Positions 15,530 to 22,360 of a DNA stretch of 25,135 nucleotides are shown piece by piece. The notes beneath the pieces are model-generated. The model saw only the letters and a list, made by a program, of their open reading frames with translations, ran no database searches and was not told the DNA's origin. This stretch comes from a virus, in IMG/VR virus record IMGVR_UViG_3300045944_000416, positions 1-25,135 of that record; one strand, given 5' to 3'. Within the stretch, counting starts at the first letter, position 1, and each line of letters opens with the position of its first letter. The translations under genes were made by a program, and so were the position numbers.

Positions 15530-15736
15530 ATGGCGTCGTTTCAGTCCCGAACGTCGTCGGCGCGAATGTCTTCGGTTGACAGCAAACTCACGGACCGTGA
15601 TGTCCGCATCCTCCGCGCCCTGCATTCGCTGCCGGAGGAGGAGCAGCTACTTCTCGAGCGACTGATTCTCAGCGCCTGTACGCCCTTTCCGTTTCCATCC
15701 GCTCCGTCCGCTCCGGCTGCGCCGGACCCGTTGTAG
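15530..15736 (+). CDS. Small helical protein convergent with the repressor
   Basis: This 68-aa protein has an ATG preceded by GAGG (15518-15521) at eight bases. The middle is a Leu-rich amphipathic helix pair (SKLTDRDVRILRALHSL and PEEEQLLLERLIL), and the tail is Pro/Ala-rich. Its last 90 bases overlap the 3' end of the repressor gene on the other strand. The ALHSLPEEEQLLLERL stretch looks similar in style to the repressor C-terminus (ALPPDERATLLKFL). It may be a small regulator. A chance ORF cannot be excluded. Confidence 0.5.
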   Translation: MASFQSRTSSARMSSVDSKLTDRDVRILRALHSLPEEEQLLLERLILSACTPFPFPSAPSAPAAPDPL

Positions 15737-16066
15737 TCGCAGAAATTTCAAGAGCGTCGCCCGCTCGTCGGGCGGCAACGCGAGCAGCTCGTCGAGGAGG
15801 GATTCGACCTGCGGATCGCGGGGAATGTCGAGCAGACTGATCAGCGAATGGCCGAACACCTGGGCGATGCGATGCAACGTTTCGAGGTCGGCGCCGAATT
15901 CGCCATTGAGGTAGCGCGACATCCAGGCCTGGTTGCGCCCGATGCGCGCCGCCAGGTCGGTCTGCGTCGTCTGCGTGCTCTCAATCCACGCGCGAATCCG
16001 GGCGCGGGCTTGGTCGTCGAAGGTTTGCCGCATCGGGACTAGTATTTGAGTCGTGGCGGCGTCCAT
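15647..16066 (-). CDS. XRE-family helix-turn-helix repressor (CI-like)
   Basis: This is a 139-aa probable lysogeny repressor, divergent from the Cro-like gene. The HTH domain is at about residues 18-80: RARIRAWIESTQTTQTDLAA, recognition helix RNQAWMSRYLNGE, then LETLHRIAQVFGHSLISLL. The C-terminal helical segment (VESLLDELLALPPDERATLL) may dimerise. There is no peptidase-type CI domain, so RecA-driven self-cleavage is unlikely. An internal Met12 (nt 16033) is an alternative start. Neither ATG has a clear ribosome site, so the mRNA may be leaderless. The 3' end overlaps the convergent small gene. Confidence 0.85.
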   Translation of the reverse strand: MDAATTQILVPMRQTFDDQARARIRAWIESTQTTQTDLAARIGRNQAWMSRYLNGEFGADLETLHRIAQVFGHSLISLLDIPRDPQVESLLDELLALPPDERATLLKFLRLQRVRRSRSGRSGWKRKGRTGAENQSLEK

Positions 16067-16073
16067 CCAAATC

Positions 16074-16081
16074 AGTATACT
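16074..16081 (-). promoter_or_regulatory. Candidate repressor-gene -10 element with palindrome
   Basis: The - strand reads TATACT at 16079-16074, within the palindrome AGTATACT. It lies just upstream of the repressor ATG at 16066. No good -35 was seen 17 bases away. The shared core ATAC suggests a weak second operator. Confidence 0.4.
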
Positions 16082-16095
16082 TTAAAAACATAGCG

Positions 16096-16124
16096 TTGAC
16101 AGCGTGTTACCTAAAGCGTATACG
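16096..16124 (+). promoter_or_regulatory. Early rightward promoter (PR-like)
   Basis: A consensus -35 TTGACA (16096-16101), a 17-base spacer and -10 TATACG (16119-16124) predict transcription start near 16131, about four bases before the Cro-like ATG. The early operon would therefore begin with an almost leaderless message. The -10 lies inside the inverted-repeat operator. Confidence 0.65.
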
Positions 16125-16134
16125 TGTATGCGCT
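16115..16134. promoter_or_regulatory. Operator: 9-bp inverted repeat over the -10 and start
   Basis: AGCGTATAC (16115-16123) and GTATGCGCT (16126-16134) are reverse complements at 8 of 9 positions with a 2-bp spacer. The site covers the -10 element and ends at the base before the Cro-like ATG. Binding by the XRE repressor or the Cro-like protein would block the early operon. Confidence 0.65.
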
Positions 16135-16386
16135 ATGGGAAAGCCGCTCGCCCGCCCGAAAATCGAGTATCCCGACCTCGCCACCTACTTCGCGAAAAGC
16201 GGCGACAGCCAAGCCAATACCGCACGCGTCCTCCGGGTGCCGCAGGCCCATCTGTCGCGCATTGCCGCCGGCCTGATAGTCCCGCGCCCTGAATTGGCGC
16301 AACGGCTCGCCAGCTACGCCCGCATTCCCCTGGACAGTTTCATCACCACGTATCTGCGCCGCCGGGGCGCGGAGGGTGCGGCATGA
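16135..16386 (+). CDS. Cro-like HTH regulator, first gene of the early operon
   Basis: From the ATG at 16135 this reads 83 aa: IEYPDLATYFAKSGDSQANT, then a recognition-helix-like VPQAHLSRIAAGLIVPRPEL, and LASYARIPLDSF. This is a compact XRE/YdaS-like HTH fold. The frame is open further upstream to 16096, but the promoter -10 lies there, so 16135 is the start. It is divergent from the repressor, and the pair forms a lambda-like switch. Its stop overlaps the next ATG (ATGA). Confidence 0.78.
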   Translation: MGKPLARPKIEYPDLATYFAKSGDSQANTARVLRVPQAHLSRIAAGLIVPRPELAQRLASYARIPLDSFITTYLRRRGAEGAA

Positions 16387-16586
16387 GTCCCTATCTCACC
16401 GCACGCGAGACCATCGAATACCTGAGGCTCGGGTCCTCGAGCGCCCTGTACCGGCTGATTCGGGAGCATCGCCTCCCGCACGTCCGCCGCGGCCGGCGGC
16501 TGCTGTTCGACACGCGGGAACTCGACGCTTGGCTACGCGGCCACGGGTCGGCGCTCGAGTGGTCCCGCGCGAAACGGAGTGCCTGA
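16383..16586 (+). CDS. AlpA/excisionase-type winged-helix DNA-binding protein
   Basis: This 67-aa protein has the HTH_17/excisionase pattern: SPYLTARETIEYLRLGSSSAL, YRLIREHRLPHVRRGRRLLF, then DTRELDAWLRGHG. Proteins of this type act as excisionases (bending att DNA to direct integrase) or as transcription activators. It is the second gene of the early operon, coupled by ATGA to the gene before and by TGATG to the gene after. Confidence 0.82.
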   Translation: MSPYLTARETIEYLRLGSSSALYRLIREHRLPHVRRGRRLLFDTRELDAWLRGHGSALEWSRAKRSA

Positions 16587-16852
16587 TGGCGAACGAGATG
16601 CTGGTCCCCGCGCCGGCGGTCACCGCTGATCACCTCGATTTGATCAAGCGCACGGTCGCGCAGGGCGCCACGACCGACGGAACTGAAGCTGTTCCTCTAC
16701 GACAACCAGCGGCAGGGCGTGCATCCGCTCGACCGGCTGATCCACTTCACGAAGCGCAAAGGCAAGTACACGCCCCTGCGCCGGAAGCATTGGCCGCGGC
16801 GCCCGTCCCTGCGCGTGTGCCGGTTCGTATGGGTGTGGCGCCCACGAACTTA
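16586..16852 (+). pseudogene. Frameshifted N-terminal remnant of a Bet/RecT-type annealing protein
   Basis: The first 31 residues (ADHLDLIKRTVAQGATTD) match the start of Bet-type single-strand annealing proteins. The match then continues only in the +1 frame from nt 16680: ELKLFLYDNQRQGVHPLDRL and IHFTKRKGKYTP. That frame degenerates and stops at TAG 16850-16852. One extra G near 16679-16680 explains the break. The original frame runs on into the RecT-like domain through a meaningless 35-residue stretch. The remnant is about 65 residues of a protein normally several times longer. Confidence 0.65.
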
Positions 16853-17806
16853 GAGGAAGGATGGCGGCTGGCGCAGATGCTCGCCCAGAGCGAGCTCGTG
16901 CCGAAAGGCTATCGGAGTCGGCCGGCCGACGTCTTAGCGGCGATCCAGTACGGCATGGAAGTCGGCTTGCCCCCGATGGCCGCGCTGCACGGCGTGTACG
17001 TCACCAATGGCCGGCCGGCGATGTGGGGAGAGACGATGCTGGGCGTCATCATCGCGTCGCCGCTCTATAAGGACCATGAGGAGTATTACCTCGCGGCGGA
17101 CGGGCGCCGCGTCGACGTCATCGGCGCGAGCGATCTCGCGAAGGATGATACGACGGCCGTGACGACGTTCTGGCGCACGGACTCCGCGCGCCCACGAACC
17201 GCCTCCTTTTCGGTTGCCCAGGCCAAGAAAGCCGGCCTACTCGGCAGAGAAGGTCCCTGGCAGACGTATCCGGATCGCATGCTGAAGATGCGCGCGCGCG
17301 GCTTCGCGGCGCGGGATGCGTTTCCCGATCTGCTTCGCGGGATTCGCACGACCGAGGAAGCGCTTGACACGCCGGATGAAGCCGTGATCGATTTGCCCGT
17401 CGCCGCGGCCCCGGTCGAACCCCGTCGGGCGAGCGCCAACGCCCGGCCGGGCGCAGACCTGCCTGCCGCCGCTGAGCCGCCGGCGCCGAGCCCCACGGCG
17501 TCGCGCGGCCCCGCCCCGGTCACGACCGAGCGCGGCCTCCTGATCACCGGCGTCGCCACCGTGACGCCGCCGCAAGGCGAGCCCTACGTCGAGATCACGT
17601 TGAAGACCGGCACGGGCGCCGCCCGGATGGTCGTGACGCGTGACGAGGCGATCGCCCGCGAGGCCGAGTCCTTCGCGGGCACCGATCACGCAGTCGTGAT
17701 CACGACCCACGAAGCGCGACGCGCCGATCTGAATGGCCGCGTGCTGGTCCTCGACGCCCTGGCGATCGACGACTCGGTGGTGTCCGCGACGGGCCTCTTC
17801 GAATAG
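16586..17806 (+). CDS. RecT-like single-strand DNA annealing protein (hybrid N-terminus)
   Basis: The open frame is 406 aa. Residues 82-260 are a RecT-family core: NLEEGWRLAQMLAQSELVPKGY, AAIQYGMEVGLPPMAALHGV, VTNGRPAMWGETMLGVII, SFSVAQAKKAGLLG, and PDRMLKMRARGFAARDAFPD. These promote annealing of phage DNA ends during recombination. About 260-320 is a Pro/Ala linker. Residues 321-406 form a beta-rich, OB-like ending (PYVEITLKTGTGAARMVVTR). Residues 1-66 come from a frameshifted Bet remnant. An in-frame ATG at 16829 would give a clean 325-aa RecT-like protein, but it lacks a clear ribosome site. The nuclease gene follows, as in RecE/RecT pairs. Confidence 0.8.
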   Translation: MANEMLVPAPAVTADHLDLIKRTVAQGATTDGTEAVPLRQPAAGRASARPADPLHEAQRQVHAPAPEALAAAPVPARVPVRMGVAPTNLEEGWRLAQMLAQSELVPKGYRSRPADVLAAIQYGMEVGLPPMAALHGVYVTNGRPAMWGETMLGVIIASPLYKDHEEYYLAADGRRVDVIGASDLAKDDTTAVTTFWRTDSARPRTASFSVAQAKKAGLLGREGPWQTYPDRMLKMRARGFAARDAFPDLLRGIRTTEEALDTPDEAVIDLPVAAAPVEPRRASANARPGADLPAAAEPPAPSPTASRGPAPVTTERGLLITGVATVTPPQGEPYVEITLKTGTGAARMVVTRDEAIAREAESFAGTDHAVVITTHEARRADLNGRVLVLDALAIDDSVVSATGLFE

Positions 17807-17815
17807 GACCCGGCC

Positions 17816-18469
17816 ATGCTGCGCTTCGACGGCTCGCCGGGCCATCACGACTATTTCCTCGACGAGATCCCGACGCCCTCGACGACCGGGGTGATCGGCG
17901 CGGCGGGCCTGTACCAGTTCGACCACGTGCCGCCCTTCATCCTCGAGGCGGCGCGCCGGCGCGGGTCGGCGGTGCATCAGCTCGTGCACTTTTCGAACGA
18001 GGGCGACCTCGACGAGACCTCGATCGACCCGGCGTGGCGGCCGTATCTGGACGCCTGGGAACGCTGCCGCCAGGAACGCGCGATCCAGATCCTCCTCTGC
18101 GAGTACCGCGTCGCGTCCCGCCGGCATCGGGTGGCCGGCACGATCGACCTTCTCTGCACGATCGGCGACGACGGCTGGATCCTCGACTATTGCACCGGCG
18201 ACCTGGCCGACTGCCACAAGGACATTCAGACGGCCGGTTATCTCGGCCTGGCGTTCGAGTGGGCGCAGGAGGATCTCACGCTCAGCGCCGTGCTCGATCG
18301 GCATCGCCGCTGGCGCCGCGCCGGCGTCCGACTGCTCAAGAGCGGATCGTTCCGGTTCGTCGAATACACCGACCCCTGCGACTACCACACGTTCCTGACG
18401 CTCGCCGCGGCGTATCACATCCGGCGCGATCGCGGCGTGCGGCTGTCGTTCGAAGACCTCGAGGCCTGA
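17816..18469 (+). CDS. RecB/Cas4-like PD-(D/E)XK exonuclease, catalytic Lys replaced
   Basis: This 217-aa protein follows the RecT-like protein, matching exonuclease plus annealing-protein recombination pairs. Family motifs are present: RRRGSAVHQLVH (His54), LLCEYRV (Glu96), AGTIDLL (Asp111), WILDYCTG (Asp124) and IQTAGYLG (Gln138 and Tyr142, the QxxxY motif). Where family members have D-x-K-T-G, this one has D-Y-C-T-G with Cys126 (codon TGC). At least two base changes separate TGC from a Lys codon, so a single read error is not enough. Lys135 is nearby but not in the usual place. The protein may be inactive, altered, or work through another lysine. Confidence 0.8.
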   Translation: MLRFDGSPGHHDYFLDEIPTPSTTGVIGAAGLYQFDHVPPFILEAARRRGSAVHQLVHFSNEGDLDETSIDPAWRPYLDAWERCRQERAIQILLCEYRVASRRHRVAGTIDLLCTIGDDGWILDYCTGDLADCHKDIQTAGYLGLAFEWAQEDLTLSAVLDRHRRWRRAGVRLLKSGSFRFVEYTDPCDYHTFLTLAAAYHIRRDRGVRLSFEDLEA

Positions 18470-18471
18470 CC

Positions 18472-19260
18472 ATGCCGAGTCGTGCGAAGCCTGTCGTCGA
18501 CGTCCCGTTGCCCGATCCGGGGGCCGTCGTCCGGTACTACCCGAACCCGCAGGAGATCATCCGCGCCTACGTCGAGAGCGACTTCGCGCGCGCCCTGGCG
18601 GTCGAGCACGAGCGCCTGGTGGCGATCGCGACCGCCGAGGGGGCCGACGTCACCGACGCCGCCTCCTACGTGCGGGTGGGCGAGCGCCTGGTCGAGCTCG
18701 TCGAGCACCGGCGCACCGTCACCGAGTGGTTCAAGCCGCTGCGCGAGCTCGCGTATCGCCTGCACCGCATGGTCTGCGATCGGGAAACCGCGGTCCTCGA
18801 TCCGATCGTCCGCTTCGAGACCGCCGCGAAAACCAACCGGCTGCGGCTCGAGCGGGAAGAAGCCGAGGCCCGCCGGCGCGAAGAGCAGCGCCTCGCCGCA
18901 GCCGCGCGCGAGCAGGAACGGGAACGCCTCGCGCGCGAAGCGGCGGATCTCGAGGAACGCATGGAGCCCGAGCTCGCGGCGCAGGTCCTCGAGCAGGCAG
19001 TCCATGTCCCGGCGCCGGTAGTGGTACTGCCCTCGACCTTACCGGTTACGCCCGGGATCAGCTCGCGGCCGCGGTGGCTGTGGAGGCCGGTGGGCGGCGA
19101 GGGAGCGGCGGCCAAGGCCCGGGCCATTCAGCTCGTGCCGCGCGAGTTCCTCACACTCGACACCGTCAAGATCAACGCCTATGTGCGGAGCCACGGCGCG
19201 TCGGCGCGGATTCCCGGGATCGAAATCTATGACGCCGGCAGCGTCACGGTGCGGACGTAA
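18472..19260 (+). CDS. Coiled-coil protein in the recombination cluster
   Basis: From the ATG at 18472, two bases after the nuclease stop, this reads 262 aa. The N-terminal third is globular (YYPNPQEIIRAYVESDFARA), then VTEWFKPLRELAYRLHRMVC leads into a long Arg/Glu coiled coil (about 118-170). The last 40 residues (VPREFLTLDTVKINAYVRSH and ARIPGIEIYDAGSV) form a small conserved-looking domain. Proteins of this layout occur beside recombinases in many phages, but their function is not established. The high Glu/Arg content makes antisense frames look open. Confidence 0.72.
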   Translation: MPSRAKPVVDVPLPDPGAVVRYYPNPQEIIRAYVESDFARALAVEHERLVAIATAEGADVTDAASYVRVGERLVELVEHRRTVTEWFKPLRELAYRLHRMVCDRETAVLDPIVRFETAAKTNRLRLEREEAEARRREEQRLAAAAREQERERLAREAADLEERMEPELAAQVLEQAVHVPAPVVVLPSTLPVTPGISSRPRWLWRPVGGEGAAAKARAIQLVPREFLTLDTVKINAYVRSHGASARIPGIEIYDAGSVTVRT

Positions 19261-20286
19261 ATGAAGGCACGTTCGACCGCGCTTCGTCGGCGGCCATCGG
19301 CCGAGACCATCGTGTTACGCGATCGGGTGATCCTTCGTCTTCGCGAAGCGGAACGAGCGCTCCGGTCTGCGTCGTCGGTCGATCAAGTCAAGCTCGTGAT
19401 GGACGTCGCCGCAGCGCAACAGGTATTCGCTCAGCGGCAACGCCTGGGCGAAGAGGCGATCGGCCATGCCCATGCGGTCAAGATGCGGGCACTCGCGCGG
19501 CTCGGGGAGCTGCTGAAGGACCTGCCGAAAGCGAAAGGCGCACGCGGACAAGGCAGACCAGCAAAAGGCGGTACCCGATCGGAACCGCCTAAGACGACTC
19601 CGACGCTCGCCGAGATGGGTGTCTCAAAGAAGGTGGCCTCGGTCGCGCAACAGCTCGCCGATCTCCCAGACGCAACCCGCGAGGCGATCGCGCAGCGTGA
19701 GACGACGATTGCGCAGGTGCGCCGCAAGGTGAAGGCTGCGGCGATCCGCGAGGCCGCCAGTCTGCCCGACGCGAAGTTCCGTGTCCTCTATGCGGACCCC
19801 CCCTGGTCGTACAACGACAAGGCTGACGCGGGATCAGTTCAGGCCGGCGGGACCGGGATCCACTACCCATCGATGTCGATTGCCGAGCTCTGCGCGCTTC
19901 CCATTCGGCCGATCTGTGATGACCACGCGGTGTTGTTTCTCTGGGTGACATCACCGTTGCTCGCTGAGTGCTGGCCAGTGATCGAGGCCTGGGGCTTCGC
20001 CTACAAGGCGTCATTCGTCTGGGACAAGGTGAAGCACAACATGGGGCACTACAACTCGGTCCGACACGAGCTCCTGCTGTTGTGCACACGCGGCAGTTGC
20101 ACGCCCGATTCGGCTGAGTGGTTCGATTCGGTGCAGAGCGTCGAGCGCACCACGCACAGCGCCAAGCCAGAGATCTTCCGCAGCATCATCGACACGCTCT
20201 ATCCGATCGGTAAGCGGCTCGAATTGTTCGCGCGCAGCGTGGCTGCGCCAGGCTGGGCGGTCTGGGGTAACGAGGCGACGGCATGA
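19261..20286 (+). CDS. MT-A70-type adenine-specific DNA methyltransferase
   Basis: This 341-aa protein starts directly after the previous stop. The N-terminal 165 residues are helical with a basic linker (KAKGARGQGRPAKGGT) and a ParB/HTH-like part (LAEMGVSKKVASVAQQLADL). The catalytic domain begins at FRVLYADPPWSYND, with DPPW at 179-182 as the N6-adenine motif, and continues HYPSMSIAELCALPI, AVLFLWVTSPLLAECW, SVRHELLLLCTRG and RSIIDTLYPIGKRLELFAR. It transfers methyl from S-adenosylmethionine to adenine in phage DNA, probably for protection from host restriction. It overlaps the next gene by ATGA, so the two proteins are probably made together. Confidence 0.9.
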   Translation: MKARSTALRRRPSAETIVLRDRVILRLREAERALRSASSVDQVKLVMDVAAAQQVFAQRQRLGEEAIGHAHAVKMRALARLGELLKDLPKAKGARGQGRPAKGGTRSEPPKTTPTLAEMGVSKKVASVAQQLADLPDATREAIAQRETTIAQVRRKVKAAAIREAASLPDAKFRVLYADPPWSYNDKADAGSVQAGGTGIHYPSMSIAELCALPIRPICDDHAVLFLWVTSPLLAECWPVIEAWGFAYKASFVWDKVKHNMGHYNSVRHELLLLCTRGSCTPDSAEWFDSVQSVERTTHSAKPEIFRSIIDTLYPIGKRLELFARSVAAPGWAVWGNEATA

Positions 20287-20858
20287 GTTACGCCGCCTAT
20301 CGCCGCACGAAGATCGAGTCCGGCCTGTGTTATCAGGACTTCGTCGTCGATGTACTGCTGAAAACAATCGGCCTGGCGGTCGTCCAGTACTCGAGTCAGT
20401 TCTATCAGCAGACCGTGGGGGAGTCGAGAACCGGCGTTGAGATCAAGCACGACGAGCTCTACGCCAAGACGGGCCACTTCTGGATCGAAGTGGCGGAAAA
20501 GGCCGTGCCGCGGCCAGGACCGTACGCGCCCTCAGGGATTGATCGCGGCGACAACACCTGGCTCTACGTGATCGGCAACTACGACACGATCTTCATCTTC
20601 GGCAAGGTCTCGCTGCGGGCGCTGTGGGCCAGTGGTCGCTATCCGGTCCTCGAAAACCACACGAAAACATCGCAGGGTTTTCGCCTGCCCGATGCGGTCG
20701 CTCGGAAGGTGGCCCTGGTCATTCTGACGCCGAACGCGGAACGCAAAGTCGCCAGCGCGATTCGCGACCTCCAGACGCTCGGGCGCGAGTTGCACCGGAT
20801 CGCGATGGGGTTGCCGACGAGTCTGAGTCTCTTCGGCGACGAGGACGAGCCTCTATGA
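20283..20858 (+). CDS. Putative restriction-endonuclease-like (PD-(D/E)XK?) protein paired with the methyltransferase
   Basis: This 191-aa protein is coupled to the methyltransferase. Residues 18-75 suggest a nuclease-like core: a helix (YQDFVVDVLLK), GESRTGVEIKHDELY with Glu53 and Lys55 as a possible E-x-K pair, then HFWIEVAEKA with Glu69 and Glu72. A second beta section follows (NTWLYVIGNYDTIFIFGK). It ends FGDEDEPL. I recognise similar proteins in phages but know no tested activity. Pairing with an adenine methyltransferase raises the possibility of a phage-borne restriction-modification-like unit. The nuclease assignment is inference. Confidence 0.6.
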   Translation: MSYAAYRRTKIESGLCYQDFVVDVLLKTIGLAVVQYSSQFYQQTVGESRTGVEIKHDELYAKTGHFWIEVAEKAVPRPGPYAPSGIDRGDNTWLYVIGNYDTIFIFGKVSLRALWASGRYPVLENHTKTSQGFRLPDAVARKVALVILTPNAERKVASAIRDLQTLGRELHRIAMGLPTSLSLFGDEDEPL

Positions 20859-21100
20859 CGCTGCAACCCGAGGACCTGATCGCGCGCGACATGCGGCTCG
20901 ATCACGCGAAGGCGCAGGCCCGCGGCCAACGCATTCATGATCTGGCCGACCTCTGCGTCAGCGAACTGATCGCCGAAGGCTATCTCCCGTCACAACATCG
21001 GATTCCCGCGCGCATCGTGCTGTTCCCGATCCTCGCCGACGACATTTACCCGCTGGTGTCCGTCGACATCCCGCCGCGGAGGGACCATGGCGTCGACTGA
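20855..21100 (+). CDS. Small hypothetical protein
   Basis: An 81-aa protein whose ATG overlaps the previous stop. The N-terminal helix is charged (LIARDMRLDHAKAQARGQRI), followed by DLADLCVSELIAEGYLPS and a beta ending (FPILADDIYPLVSVDIPP). There are no membrane segments or known motifs. It overlaps the next gene by 14 bp. Confidence 0.6.
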   Translation: MTLQPEDLIARDMRLDHAKAQARGQRIHDLADLCVSELIAEGYLPSQHRIPARIVLFPILADDIYPLVSVDIPPRRDHGVD

Positions 21101-21266
21101 TCTCAAACTGCCCATCTCGTCGGTCTCGAAAAACATCACGATGCAAGTCGAAGTGACCGGCGTTCGTGTCTGGAAAGCGCGCCTCTGGCTCGCCATCCAG
21201 ATCTTCAGACTCGGGGCGTGGGTGGTTGGTGTGGGCATCCGGTTCACGGGCATGGAGCAGCGATGA
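21087..21266 (+). CDS. Small basic protein with an amphipathic or membrane helix
   Basis: This 59-aa protein was found in the frame between two longer ORFs. The GGAGGG (21077-21082) just upstream supports the ATG at 21087. A beta-type segment (KNITMQVEVTGVRVW) is followed by a long hydrophobic helix with Arg and Lys at its ends (LWLAIQIFRLGAWVVGVGI). Similar tiny proteins with the order strand then W/R-rich helix are common in phage early operons; the function is unknown. It ends in an ATGA overlap with the next gene. Confidence 0.6.
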   Translation: MASTDLKLPISSVSKNITMQVEVTGVRVWKARLWLAIQIFRLGAWVVGVGIRFTGMEQR

Positions 21267-21481
21267 CGGCCGAGGGCTGGCGCGACATCGTGCGCGAGGC
21301 CGTGGTCCGTCACGACGGCGGCGATGACGAGCTCCTGACGCTCGTCGCGCGGCTGCTCGCCGAGCAGGACGACGCGAAAGAGGCGCTGCGCCAGGTCGGC
21401 TTCGGCTGCACCGGCATGCCCTGGCCGGAGCTCGTGCGCGACATCATCACGCTCACCACGGCGCCGACGAGGGAATCATGA
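21263..21481 (+). CDS. Small hypothetical protein
   Basis: This 72-aa protein starts at the ATG overlapping the previous stop; the frame is open upstream to 21218, but the overlap is the better start. It is helical and acidic (VARLLAEQDDAKEALRQVGF), then GCTGMPWPELVRDIITLTT. No family recognised. It overlaps the next gene by ATGA. Confidence 0.6.
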   Translation: MTAEGWRDIVREAVVRHDGGDDELLTLVARLLAEQDDAKEALRQVGFGCTGMPWPELVRDIITLTTAPTRES

Positions 21482-21744
21482 GCGACTTACCCGTGGAATT
21501 GATCGTGAGTTGGTTGTATCGCGCCGAGATCAAGTCACCGCCTGACACGATCAGTGAACTGGCGAAAGAGGCTGGGTGTAGTGCTTCCGAGGTGCGCACC
21601 GGTATCGCGGAAGCGAAACACCTACTCGATCAAGTCCAGCCGGCGCTCGACGCGGGCGTCATCACCCAGGCCGATCTTGAGGATGATCTCAAACGTCGCT
21701 TGGCGCGGCGTAACCCGCTCATCACACGCGGGCGTGAATCGTGA
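21478..21744 (+). CDS. Small HTH-like hypothetical protein
   Basis: This 88-aa protein is all helical. DTISELAKEAGCSASEVRTG resembles a helix-turn-helix, followed by a coiled segment (AEAKHLLDQVQPALDAGVIT) and a basic end (KRRLARRNPLITRGRES). It may bind DNA, but the HTH match is loose. It overlaps the next small ORF by GTGA. Confidence 0.6.
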   Translation: MSDLPVELIVSWLYRAEIKSPPDTISELAKEAGCSASEVRTGIAEAKHLLDQVQPALDAGVITQADLEDDLKRRLARRNPLITRGRES

Positions 21745-21851
21745 GCGGTTGGCTCTGGCGGATCCTGCTCGGCCTGGTGATCGATCGTCTCGAGACGCTG
21801 CGCCGGGAACACTCGCGCCTCGAGGCGTTGCGGCGGCTGGGCATTCGGTAA
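21741..21851 (+). CDS. 36-residue hydrophobic/basic peptide
   Basis: A GTG start overlaps the previous stop. The N-terminal half is hydrophobic (SGWLWRILLGLVIDRL) and the C-terminal half is a charged helix (ETLRREHSRLEALRRLGI). It may be a small membrane-anchored or dimerising peptide. Support is the coupling and regular spacing only. Confidence 0.42.
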   Translation: MSGWLWRILLGLVIDRLETLRREHSRLEALRRLGIR

Positions 21852-21870
21852 CGGGTTCTGCGAGGCAAGC

Positions 21871-22233
21871 ATGTGGGCGCGGCTCGACGATCAACTCATC
21901 GATCACCCGAAACTCTTCGAAGCCGGCGCGCTGCTCGGCAAGAACGGGCCGGGCCTCGCCTTCGCCCTCTATAGCTACGGACTGATGTATGCGAACAAGC
22001 ACCTGACCGACGGCGAATTGAAAGTGTCAGTCGTGAAAGCCTGCCGCTTCGTCGACAACCCGGCCTCCGTCGCTGACGCGCTCGTGAAGGCTGGGTTGTG
22101 GGAGAAAAACGGGGTTGGGTATCTGATCCATGACTTCGGGGACTTCAACCCGAGAGCCAAGGATGTCTTGGCGAAACGGGCCGCGGATCGGCGGCGGAAA
22201 ATCGAGGAACGTGCCGGGAAACACAGGAGATAG
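21871..22233 (+). CDS. Phage replication-initiator-like protein (N-terminal domain)
   Basis: This 120-aa protein has a GAGG upstream of the ATG. The sequence opens MWARLDDQLIDHPKLFEAG, then LYSYGLMYANKHLTDGEL, ALVKAGLWEKNGVGYLIHDF and GDFNPRAKDVLAKRAADRRR. This is the winged-helix N-terminal domain seen in many phage replication initiator/replisome organiser proteins. It stops after the basic helix. The sequence after the stop looks like a continued coding region in shifted frames, ending near 22370, so the C-terminus may be lost by frameshift. The neighbouring hairpin and loader-like gene support a replication role. Confidence 0.72.
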   Translation: MWARLDDQLIDHPKLFEAGALLGKNGPGLAFALYSYGLMYANKHLTDGELKVSVVKACRFVDNPASVADALVKAGLWEKNGVGYLIHDFGDFNPRAKDVLAKRAADRRRKIEERAGKHRR

Positions 22234-22360
22234 CGAATTGGAACGCGTTATGCCGTCCAGCGGGAGTCCGCCGCGTGTCCAGCCGGACACATTTGGGACA
22301 ACCGTAGGACTCGCGCGCGCGTGATCCCGTACCACTAAGAGATCTTGCTAATTACCTAGA

